NCBI GenBank assembly: GCA_009919175.1
Contig: RGCL01000001.1
Coordinates: 1-64,000 of the forward strand
DNA from: Betaproteobacteria bacterium
Lineage (GTDB): Bacteria; Pseudomonadota; Gammaproteobacteria; Burkholderiales; Burkholderiaceae_C
Direction: 5' to 3'
Length of the DNA: 64,000 nucleotides
Shown here: positions 52,601-58,518 of the stretch, piece by piece
Layout: each line of letters starts with the position of its first letter
Position numbering within the stretch: position 1 is the stretch's first letter
Program-made: the position numbers and the translations under genes
Notes under the pieces: generated by a model
The model's input: only the letters and a program-made list of their open reading frames with translations
Database searches by the model: none
Told to the model about the DNA's origin: nothing

Positions 52601-53434
52601 CAAGTCATCAAGGTGAAAACTCATGGTCTTGGCGTTGACCAACTGATCGCTCACCTTGCTTTCGGGTTCTAGCTGGCCGTATTGGTTCACATAGAGCTTT
52701 TCACCACTCGAATTGGTGGCCTGCTGCAATGCCGCACCCACCAGCGTTTCACCCACATACACATAGGTTTGCCACTTGTTGGTGGGGGACGCTTGCGAGG
52801 CGTTTTGTGTCTTGACGTAGTAAACGGTGGCCAGGTAACTGTTGCCCCCCGCGTCATACACGGTCAAAGCCGTGCTCTTGTTGTAAGTGGTGGGGTCGTT
52901 GCGATCAAAATCGCCGCCCACCACCTTGGCATCGGCTGGGAAGTTCAAACCCAACTGGATCAGCGAGGTCTCGCGCGCCTGACCTGAGGTCTTTTGCGGA
53001 ATGGTGAGCACGCTCAATTCATCCAGGTTGGCCTTGCCCGAGCTATCGACCGAGGCCGCCAGGAGTCGCTGTCCCGAAGAGTTCACCACGTTGTACTGGT
53101 CGTTCATCATGAACGATCCATTGCGGGTGTAAATGCTTTGAAGCCCGTCGGGTGACTTCAGCGGGAAGAAACCGTCACCGGTAATGGCAAGGTCAAGCGT
53201 GTTGGCCGAGAAAGCCACGTTACCCTGGCTGAACTGCTGTGTCACTTGCTTGAGCGCCACACCCTGACCGATGGTGGTCGAAGCGTTTTGCAAAGGTGAA
53301 GTGGCAAAGATGTCGCCAAAGTCGGTGCGGCTTCGCTTGAAACCCACCGTGCCGGCGTTGGCGATGTTGTTCGATGTCACACCGAGGGCTGACGTGGCGG
53401 CCTTGAGGCCAGTGAGCGCGGTAAAAAAGGACAT
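49637..53434 (-). CDS. flgE: flagellar hook protein FlgE, enlarged to 1265 residues
   Basis: Usual FlgE has about 400-420 residues. Ends are canonical: FTALTGLKAATSALGVTSNNIANAGTVGFKR and ESANVDLTAELVDLITEQRNFQASAKAIETDATL. Roughly 850 residues of inserts lie between. They include module A (~627-717), also seen in flagellin 1 and FlgK, an internal duplication (GFTLKYT...ASFLKASSLTDMATKL versus GFNLVYT...ASFLDATSLSDMATKL), and two YDS/YDG-NQNFVFTSGTSG units. A hook from this subunit would be far bulkier than normal. GGAG precedes the ATG. It is in frame throughout and flanked normally by flgD and flgF. Confidence 0.95.
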   Translation of the reverse strand: MSFFTALTGLKAATSALGVTSNNIANAGTVGFKRSRTDFGDIFATSPLQNASTTIGQGVALKQVTQQFSQGNVAFSANTLDLAITGDGFFPLKSPDGLQSIYTRNGSFMMNDQYNVVNSSGQRLLAASVDSSGKANLDELSVLTIPQKTSGQARETSLIQLGLNFPADAKVVGGDFDRNDPTTYNKSTALTVYDAGGNSYLATVYYVKTQNASQASPTNKWQTYVYVGETLVGAALQQATNSSGEKLYVNQYGQLEPESKVSDQLVNAKTMSFHLDDLTDVRTSTPATVTGGTASNLGTLPGEGVNFSQYNAHQLTDMFTIDVDDTGTPVSIGLEHLAGKNVTLSGAQIAQELTNVINQKLGDGKYFNFTSNPTFKVVTTDPNTGVTLSTKTINLGSLTDTNGVSVLKNTTAADYPNFPSMTSEEVSKLINDQLYTADNSKVVIENSSGVGANFGGFTLKYTTPGNPGYSHPIVLGSSASFLKASSLTDMATKLQADLNNSSLNTYTETQGNNQVVVSFSDNRFSVKVADNGLDLIITDKQGGTITKSGTGFNATSTLPNGAVQLVSPLTSGTYFKGFNLVYTDGNTAQAIQLDDTASFLDATSLSDMATKLETDLNTDPSLGNTSEAASVQFVALTAGQFVELGGLKFTAGANGATADEVAAAFANLAEGATTGPGTAKGSYTGTLNGYATGAANNTDQVVFTSTAVGDITDLAESQGSTVGAITVTDGGAGVTFEVTVSGTNLVITPSAGVTVVASGTDFVSGVTYPRGTVSTPSSAVTTQYDPVSQQFVFAPPTGATMSLTGGPNLLMGMSSASLTQDPNLTTLSATSYPQGAYIRDAKLQRFGMTVTYDSVNQNFVFTSGTSGDMSSISVVPTTDIENLALTKLGLVESTPAGIPINYSVETTATALRGLASNPAVMTGTPIGINVNNTFSVDVSNNKFVVSVDNVQGTVVLEPKSNYTLDTFIQALEDGINRLTGPSAGAGLTGPSVSGVKVSYDGATNSLKFTTGTSGEDSFIKVTGDALWGLSSVQAGRGATSTWIKPTQFTQVANGVPVAQYIDKYGNETASADGFTALPAWSPVYLDRGELTFNTAGGLISPTTGSKLDTIYLPDGKGSLSINIDYSKSTQYTSPFAVLSQSQDGAPEGDLVGLSIADDGLVNASYSNGTQQSLGKIVLANFSNPAGLRQIGNSSFYASYASGSAKIGEAGSAGFGTVRSGATESANVDLTAELVDLITEQRNFQASAKAIETDATLTQTIIQIRA
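51283..51556 (-). repeat. module A copy in FlgE
   Basis: FlgE residues ~627-717: ASVQFVALTAGQFVELGGL, FTAGANGATADEVAAAFANL, GSYTGTLNGYATGAA, VVFTSTAVGDITDLAES. It is shared with flagellin 1 and FlgK. Confidence 0.8.
51570..51712 (-). repeat. FlgE internal repeat, copy 2
   Basis: Codes for FKGFNLVYTDGN, then TASFLDATSLSDMATKL and TDLNTD. It pairs with the copy at about 51928-52075 in the same gene. Confidence 0.7.
51928..52075 (-). repeat. FlgE internal repeat, copy 1
   Basis: Codes for FGGFTLKYTTPGN, then SASFLKASSLTDMATKL and ADLNNS. It pairs with the copy at about 51570-51712; the spacer between the two encodes a separate Asp/Gly-rich unit. Confidence 0.7.
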
Positions 53435-53455
53435 GGTTGTGTGTCTCCGAAAAAA

Positions 53456-54160
53456 TCAATTGCTGACGCGTTGAACTTGACTCAGGCCAAGGGTTTTGCC
53501 GCCCTGAACCTGCAACAGCCAGGAGCCATCGCTGGTGCCAGCGTTGCTGGCGCTGATGACTTGCGACATCACATCGGGGGTGATGGTTTTGGTTTGACCC
53601 ATGCTGGTGGCCGTGACGATGAAGTTGTAGGAGCCATCGGGCAGCGGTGTGCCCTTGTCGTCTGTGCCATCCCAGGTGAGCGACATATCGCCAACTGGCT
53701 GAGAGCCAAATGTCTGGCTGCGCACCACAGAGCCCGTTGAATTGACGACTTGCAGGCTCACGCCATCGGCTCCGCTTGGCAAGTTCACATATGCAGAAAC
53801 TGGGCGCCCTTGCTGCAACACGGCTGTGCCGCCATTGACGCCGACCATGCGTCCGATCATGGAAGAACCGGTGAGCATGCGGTCACCTGTCATGGCCTTG
53901 ACCAAAGTGTCCATGCTGGACTTCATGGACTGCGAGGCCTCGAGTTGGGAAAACTGGGCCAACTGAGCCACGAAAGTCTGGTTATCCATCGGATCGAGTG
54001 GGTTCTGGTTTTTCAACTGTGTTGTGAACAGCGTCAAAAATGCCTGCTGCCCCATCTCGTTGTTGATGGGCTTGGAGGCCTTGTCGGTCTCATACTGCTT
54101 GGTGGTCTTGATGCTGCTGGAGAGCAGCGGTGAATACCCATTGGCGGTTGAAGTGGTCAT
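53456..54160 (-). CDS. flgD: flagellar hook cap / scaffolding protein FlgD
   Basis: 234 residues. The N-terminal half has QQAFLTLFTTQLKNQNPLDPMDNQTFVAQLAQFSQLE, the FlgD signature. The C-terminal half has the Fn3/tudor-like FlgD_ig region (DMSLTWDGTDDKGTPLPDGSYNF). It caps the growing hook. AGGGA precedes the ATG. It is of normal size, which is notable because the hook protein it caps is three times the normal size. Confidence 0.97.
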   Translation of the reverse strand: MTTSTANGYSPLLSSSIKTTKQYETDKASKPINNEMGQQAFLTLFTTQLKNQNPLDPMDNQTFVAQLAQFSQLEASQSMKSSMDTLVKAMTGDRMLTGSSMIGRMVGVNGGTAVLQQGRPVSAYVNLPSGADGVSLQVVNSTGSVVRSQTFGSQPVGDMSLTWDGTDDKGTPLPDGSYNFIVTATSMGQTKTITPDVMSQVISASNAGTSDGSWLLQVQGGKTLGLSQVQRVSN

Positions 54161-54172
54161 CTCAATCCCTCA

Positions 54173-54607
54173 TCAGGCTTTGGTGATTTCAAGGGTGCGC
54201 ATCATCAGCAAGCGTGCTGTATTGACCACCTCGACGTTGTTTTGATAGGAGCGTGAGGCCGTCATCATTTCGACCATCTCCTGCATTTCATTGACGTTGG
54301 AGAGCCAAACAAAACCACGCTCGTCTGCCAAGGGGTTGCCCGGGTCGTATTGCGTTCGCACTGGTGTGGGGTCGTTTTGCAACTGGTGCACCTTGACGCC
54401 ACCGACGAATTGAGCACCTGCATTGGTCATCTCTTCGTTGACCAGGGCTTTGAAAACGGGGCGCTTGGCGCGAAAGGCATCGGCCTCGGTGGTGGACACC
54501 GTGTTGGCGTTGGCCAGGTTGGATGCAATGGTGTTCATGCGAACACTTTGGGCATTGAGCGCAGTGGACGCGATGCCAATGACGTTATCGATGGTTTTCA
54601 TCATCAT
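54173..54607 (-). CDS. flgC: proximal rod protein FlgC
   Basis: About 144 residues, with three consecutive ATGs at 54607-54601 as possible starts; GGAG lies just before them within the flgB end. Typical motifs are GIASTALNAQSVRMNTIASNLANANT and the C-terminal VNEMQEMVEMMTASRSYQNNVEVVNTA. The first ATG overlaps the flgB stop (TGATG). It belongs to the proximal rod. Confidence 0.96.
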   Translation of the reverse strand: MMMKTIDNVIGIASTALNAQSVRMNTIASNLANANTVSTTEADAFRAKRPVFKALVNEEMTNAGAQFVGGVKVHQLQNDPTPVRTQYDPGNPLADERGFVWLSNVNEMQEMVEMMTASRSYQNNVEVVNTARLLMMRTLEITKA

Positions 54608-54990
54608 CAATCTCCACGCAAGGCTTTGCGAATGCCTGAAATTCGGTTTTCAAGGAAGTTCAATGTGGTCTGGAAATCAGCGGCGGCCTTACCGTACTGG
54701 GCTTGCTCGACGTTGAGTTCGACCGTGTTGCCATCAAACGAGGAGTTGAATGGCACGCGATAGCGCATGCCATCGTCAGGCATGTCCATGAGGCCGCCAT
54801 AGTGCTTTTCATGGGTGGCGCTGATGCGATCCACCTCCAGCTCTTTGAGCACCGCTTTGAAGTCAAGCTCCTGGGACTTGAAGTTGGGCGTGTCAGCGTT
54901 GGCAATGTTGCTCGCCAGAATCTGCAGGCGCTTGCTCTGCAGGTTCAACACCTTTTCCTGAAACCCGAAGGCAGTGGACAACAAGTCCAT
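54607..54990 (-). CDS. flgB: proximal rod protein FlgB
   Basis: 127 residues from ATG 54990, with CGGAGA upstream; a longer frame to 55038 is not needed. It has LQSKRLQILASNIANADTPNFKSQELDF, YRVPFNSSFDGNTVELNVEQAQYGKAA and the C-terminal helix. It belongs to the proximal rod. It is the first gene of the flgB-to-fliD operon and follows a sigma-54 site. Confidence 0.96.
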   Translation of the reverse strand: MDLLSTAFGFQEKVLNLQSKRLQILASNIANADTPNFKSQELDFKAVLKELEVDRISATHEKHYGGLMDMPDDGMRYRVPFNSSFDGNTVELNVEQAQYGKAAADFQTTLNFLENRISGIRKALRGD

Positions 54991-55061
54991 GACATTCTCC
55001 GAACCGTACAACTCCCGCTTTCGCGGTCCCGCCCTCAAGAAAAGAGGACTCGGTTCGAATT

Positions 55062-55077
55062 TGCAAATTTCATGCCA
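55062..55077 (-). promoter_or_regulatory. sigma-54 promoter of the flgB-flgL-fliD operon
   Basis: Minus strand TGGCATGAAATTTGCA, close to TGGCACG-N4-TTGCA with exact spacing. The predicted transcription start is near 55050, about 60 bases before flgB. It lies between flgB and the upstream hydrolase gene. Confidence 0.8.
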
Positions 55078-55109
55078 CTTGCAAAGCGTGTTTGCAGGGG
55101 CTCAAAGCC

Positions 55110-56468
55110 TCAAGGACGTGGCAAGCCCTGTCCACCTGGCAAGGGGGGCGGCGAATTTTTGCCGCTTGCGGCTGGGTTGCCGTTGGCACTGGCCAGCCAT
55201 ACGCCCTGCCCCACGACCTGGGTGGAAGCCTTGCTGATTTGCGTGGACGCACGCTGGACCAGTTGTCCGGCGCGGTTGACCAACTGGGAATAGGTGGCGG
55301 CGTCCATGCCCAATCGCTCCTGGGCGTTTTGATGCAGCCCCTGGACAATGGATTGTCGGGTGATGGGCAAACGACGATCGTTATTGGTATAGAGGTGTTC
55401 GGCCTGCAAGCCAGGGATGTTGAGTCGCGCATTGGCACGCCCCTCATTGCGCGCAGCAGGTGTCAGCACCGTGAGGTAGAGGTCATCCTGACCGACATTG
55501 GAGAACTTGCGCAAGCCTGTGTCATCGAAATATTTGGAGACCAGATCCAATTGCTGCAACACGCTGCGATTGAGGATGGCCTTGGGATTGGAGGCAAAAC
55601 CCGCGCTGGCTGCGCCTCGATCAGGACCATCGCAGAACTGGATGATGCCGTGGCAATTGGTGTTGGTGGCTTTGGGGTTCATGCCATCGCTTTCCATGAG
55701 CGTCATGCGCGCGAAGTCATCGGGCACAAAGCCGTAGGTTTTGCTCATGTCCATGATCTTGTCGTACACCGCCTGGCGTTCGCCAGCCGGGATGAACCCC
55801 TTGGCCACCGCTCGATCCAGGGTTCTGGTGAGGATGGGCGTATTGGGTAAATCCCCGTTTCTGATCATGGTTCGCGGGCTGGTTGCAGCAACCGCTTGGC
55901 GCTGGCTCAACATGGCCTGGGTGTTGTTCGAAAGAGGGTCCTGCATCTGGGCTGCCGCGACCGGCGCTTGCCCAGGCTGAGCCACCGCCTCGGGCGAGGT
56001 CACCGCCAAAGCCGCAGAGGTGGTCATCGGTGCCACCACAGAAGAAGGCGTTGGCAAGACAACGGCAGCGGCATTGCTGGCCACAGACATGGCATTGGTG
56101 CTGACATGGGCCTGAGCTGGCGCCTGAGGGGTCAAACTGGACAAAGACAGGCGCTGGCCAGGAAAGATGCGGTTGGGGTTGTCGATGCCATTGGCTTTGG
56201 CCAGGGTCATGGCCTGGGCAAAGGCCTGGGATTGGGTCACGCTGTCACCGCGCTGGGCGGCCAGGCGCTGAACAATGCCCACCAGGGTATCGCCGGACTT
56301 GATCACCACCTCATCGGGCTGGGCTGTCGGTGGGTTGGCACCTGTTTTTTTCAGCAAAGCCGCGAAACGGTCTGGAGGCGGCGCATCTGAAGCCGCCACA
56401 GACATGCGTTCATTGGCATTCATCCAGATGGATGACATCATGGATTTGGATTCAATTGAAGGATTCAT
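55110..56468 (-). CDS. LysM-domain putative peptidoglycan hydrolase (lytic-transglycosylase-like), probable FlgJ partner
   Basis: 452 residues from the ATG at 56468. A LysM domain at ~54-110 (VVIKSGDTLVGIVQRLAAQ...NRIFPGQRLSL) is followed by a ~120-residue Ala/Pro/Val linker and then a lysozyme-like domain (~210-370) with Glu near residue 258 in TLMESDGMNPKATNTNCHGIIQF, which resembles the catalytic Glu-Ser of SLT enzymes. It has no clear signal peptide, so export through the flagellar secretion path is possible. It lies upstream of flgB, and flgJ here lacks its muramidase half. A longer upstream frame exists but runs into flgA promoter DNA. Confidence 0.8.
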   Translation of the reverse strand: MNPSIESKSMMSSIWMNANERMSVAASDAPPPDRFAALLKKTGANPPTAQPDEVVIKSGDTLVGIVQRLAAQRGDSVTQSQAFAQAMTLAKANGIDNPNRIFPGQRLSLSSLTPQAPAQAHVSTNAMSVASNAAAVVLPTPSSVVAPMTTSAALAVTSPEAVAQPGQAPVAAAQMQDPLSNNTQAMLSQRQAVAATSPRTMIRNGDLPNTPILTRTLDRAVAKGFIPAGERQAVYDKIMDMSKTYGFVPDDFARMTLMESDGMNPKATNTNCHGIIQFCDGPDRGAASAGFASNPKAILNRSVLQQLDLVSKYFDDTGLRKFSNVGQDDLYLTVLTPAARNEGRANARLNIPGLQAEHLYTNNDRRLPITRQSIVQGLHQNAQERLGMDAATYSQLVNRAGQLVQRASTQISKASTQVVGQGVWLASANGNPAASGKNSPPPLPGGQGLPRP

Positions 56469-56494
56469 GGCATGACTCTGTGGGACTTTTGATC

Positions 56495-56510
56495 TGGCAT
56501 CGAACTTGCA
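56495..56510 (+). promoter_or_regulatory. sigma-54 promoter of flgA
   Basis: TGGCATCGAACTTGCA, close to TGGCACG-N4-TTGCA. The predicted transcription start is near 56522, about 50 bases before the flgA ATG at 56571. It lies in the spacer between flgA and the divergent hydrolase gene. Confidence 0.78.
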
Positions 56511-56570
56511 TGAAAGGTGGCACTTGTTCAACTTTTTGACAGACCACCCAACACTTTCAGGATCTTGCAA

Positions 56571-57335
56571 ATGCTGTGCCCACTTCATAAGCCCCTCTCG
56601 TCCAGCCCCGCACCCGCGCGTGTGGTGGGTGTGAGCGTGTTGACGCTGACACTGCTGAGCATGAGCGCCGCTGGCCTGGCTCAATCCTCTGAAGGCCGGG
56701 CGATGCTCTTTCAATCGGCCACCGAATGGGTGTCACAGCAAAACCGCCTGGACCCCGCTTCCATTCAGTTCAACCCCCTGGATGAGCGGGTGCGCATTGC
56801 CGCATGTCGTCAGCCCATCCAGTTTGATCAACCGCTTGGCAATCCCAATACCCTCAGGGCGCGTTGCACGCAGCCCTACTGGCAACACTGGCTGAGCTTT
56901 TACACACAAGCTCCCCAGCGAGCCCAAGCAGCTGTTCAACAACGGGATCAAAACCGTGAAGTCTGGGTGGCCAACCAGTTGATCCGCCGCGGAACCCTGG
57001 TGACCCCCGACATGTTTGAGCGCCGCAACATGGACATCAGCAACGCAGAAACGGCGCTGATTCAAAGCCCTGAAGACCTCAAAAATGTGGAGTTGCTCAG
57101 GGACATGCAACCCGGCAGCCCCATCCGCAGCCACGACCTCAAACCCGCCATGCTGGTCAAGCGGGGCCAAGTGGTGCTGGTGTCCATGGGCGAAGGCCGT
57201 GGCTTTTTGGTCACCGTGCGCGCCGAATCCCAACAAGATGGGCGCCTGGGCGAGTTGATTCGCTTGAAAAATCCCGAATCGGGCCGATTGTTATCAGCGA
57301 TGGTGACTGGCCCCAACTCTGCGAGGGGGATGTGA
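56571..57335 (+). CDS. flgA: P-ring assembly chaperone FlgA
   Basis: 254 residues from ATG 56571. The exported signal (VVGVSVLTLTLLSMSAAGLA) is followed by a SAF/ChapFlgA domain: VWVANQLIRRGTLVTPDMFERRNMD, LRDMQPGSPIRSHDLKPAMLVKRGQVVLV, and LGELIRLKNPESGRLLSAMV. It helps FlgI polymerise in the periplasm. It is divergent from the flg string, as is usual. An earlier in-frame start at 56517 would include promoter bases and is rejected. Confidence 0.94.
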   Translation: MLCPLHKPLSSSPAPARVVGVSVLTLTLLSMSAAGLAQSSEGRAMLFQSATEWVSQQNRLDPASIQFNPLDERVRIAACRQPIQFDQPLGNPNTLRARCTQPYWQHWLSFYTQAPQRAQAAVQQRDQNREVWVANQLIRRGTLVTPDMFERRNMDISNAETALIQSPEDLKNVELLRDMQPGSPIRSHDLKPAMLVKRGQVVLVSMGEGRGFLVTVRAESQQDGRLGELIRLKNPESGRLLSAMVTGPNSARGM

Positions 57336-57421
57336 GCATGCTCCAAGCCCATCTTTTGAATACTTTGATGCACAATCTACCTACTGTGCCGATGTTTTCT
57401 GAATTTTTTTCAGCCAGCCGC

Positions 57422-57448
57422 TCAAGTTCACTTCAGTGGCTCCGATAC
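57422..57448 (+). promoter_or_regulatory. sigma-28 (FliA) promoter of flgM
   Basis: TCAAG, 14 bases, TCCGATAC (consensus TAAAG-N14/15-GCCGATAA), about 40 bases before the flgM ATG. The -10 resembles that of the flagellin 2 and flaG sites. Confidence 0.65.
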
Positions 57449-57489
57449 ACCCAAGGTGAAAAAAGCTTTAGCTCTGCAGTGAGGTCATC

Positions 57490-57804
57490 ATGACGGACAA
57501 AATCGCAAACCAAGCCCGCATCCTGCAATCCAGCGATGTGATGCGCAGCAACCTGGACAAACTCAACGGCCAAAAAACGGCCAATGTGACTCAGGATGGC
57601 AAACCAGCGCCTGCAGACAAACCCAGTTCTGGAGCCGACTCCGTGTCTTTGAGTAATTTGGAACAAAAGGTCAAGGAGCAGGCCTCGTTTGATCGCGCCA
57701 AGGTGGAATCCATCAAGGAGGCCATCCGCAGCGGCAACTACCCGCTCGACCCGCGCCGCATCGCTGAGAACTTTGTCTCCCTTGAACGCATGATTGAGGG
57801 CTGA
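57490..57804 (+). CDS. flgM: anti-sigma-28 factor FlgM
   Basis: 104 residues. The N-terminus is disordered (Asn, Lys, Asp, Ser), and the C-terminal half has the sigma-28-binding pattern DSVSLSNLEQKVKEQASFDRAKVESIKEAIRSG, then YPLDPRRIAENFVSLERMIEG. It holds FliA until the hook is complete and is then exported. GAGGTCATC precedes the ATG. It has its own sigma-28 site, so it feeds back on late genes. Confidence 0.95.
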   Translation: MTDKIANQARILQSSDVMRSNLDKLNGQKTANVTQDGKPAPADKPSSGADSVSLSNLEQKVKEQASFDRAKVESIKEAIRSGNYPLDPRRIAENFVSLERMIEG

Positions 57805-57811
57805 ACCAGCC

Positions 57812-58225
57812 ATGAGCGACCTGCAAGATTTGCCTTTGGTTGATCAGGCGATGGTTCGCGTGCAAGCCCTCGAAGGCTTGCTGGAAGAAGAATTCGGCGC
57901 CTTGAAGGTCCAGGATCTGGACCAGTTCGAGCGTTTGCTGAATCAAAAGAATGACCTCCTTCACGAACTCACCCAACTCACTGGGGTGGTCAAACCCGAG
58001 GACTCCGATGCCCTAGGGCAAGAGTGGGATGACTTTCGTGCTCGCATGGCTGGATGCCGAGATCTGCATCGCCGCAATGAAATCCTGATCCTGCGCAAGC
58101 TCGACGCCATTCGTGGCGCACTCGACAGCTTGCAACTGGGCGGCTCTGGCAGCTCAGTGGAAACCTACGATCGACTCGGTCAGGTGCGCCGGGGTCGTCG
58201 CCAGCGCGATCACCAAGCAGCCTGA
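57812..58225 (+). CDS. flgN: FlgN family export chaperone
   Basis: 137 residues, all-helical. VQALEGLLEEEFGALKVQDLDQFERLLNQKNDLLHELTQL is FlgN-like. In other bacteria FlgN escorts FlgK and FlgL to the export gate; both are present here, FlgK in a very large form. The start at 57812 lies 7 bases after the flgM stop, as in typical flgMN pairs. It converges with the FlhB C-domain gene. Confidence 0.9.
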   Translation: MSDLQDLPLVDQAMVRVQALEGLLEEEFGALKVQDLDQFERLLNQKNDLLHELTQLTGVVKPEDSDALGQEWDDFRARMAGCRDLHRRNEILILRKLDAIRGALDSLQLGGSGSSVETYDRLGQVRRGRRQRDHQAA

Positions 58226-58228
58226 AGG

Positions 58229-58513
58229 CTACGAGACGATTTTTTCGTCACCGGGCTGCATGCCCTTGAGCCAATACACCCACGACAAAATGACCGCCAC
58301 GGCGGTATAGAGGTGTTCAGGGATCTCTTGCCCCAATTCGAGACGGCTCAACCATTCGGCCAATTGGGGATCCTGAGCCACATGCACCCCATGTTCGCGC
58401 GCGGCTTGCAACAAGCTCAGCGCCGCCTCGTCCTCGGCCTTGGCGCTCACGATGGGGGATGTGTTTTGGCCATACTCTAGGGCCACGGCTTTGAGGCTGC
58501 GTCGCATGATCAT
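58229..58513 (-). CDS. free-standing FlhB C-domain protein (FhlB/YlqH-like)
   Basis: 94 residues that match FlhB after its cleavage site: RRSLKAVALEYGQNTSPIVSAK corresponds to FAVALSYDPSADGAPTVVAK in FlhB, and EIPEHLYTAVAVILSWVYWL to SIPEALYQAVAQVIAYVFNL. It has no TM and no NPTH. Such FlhB-CC homologues exist in other bacteria next to FliK-like genes and may help the substrate switch. It is read with the fliK-like gene, starting right after its stop. M3 (58507) is an alternative start. Confidence 0.88.
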   Translation of the reverse strand: MIMRRSLKAVALEYGQNTSPIVSAKAEDEAALSLLQAAREHGVHVAQDPQLAEWLSRLELGQEIPEHLYTAVAVILSWVYWLKGMQPGDEKIVS

Positions 58514-58518
58514 GTCTT

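Noticed and set aside
56517..56534. Second TGGCAC upstream of flgA
   Set aside because: TGGCACTTGTTCAACT has the -24 but no GC at -12; the site at 56495-56510 is far better.
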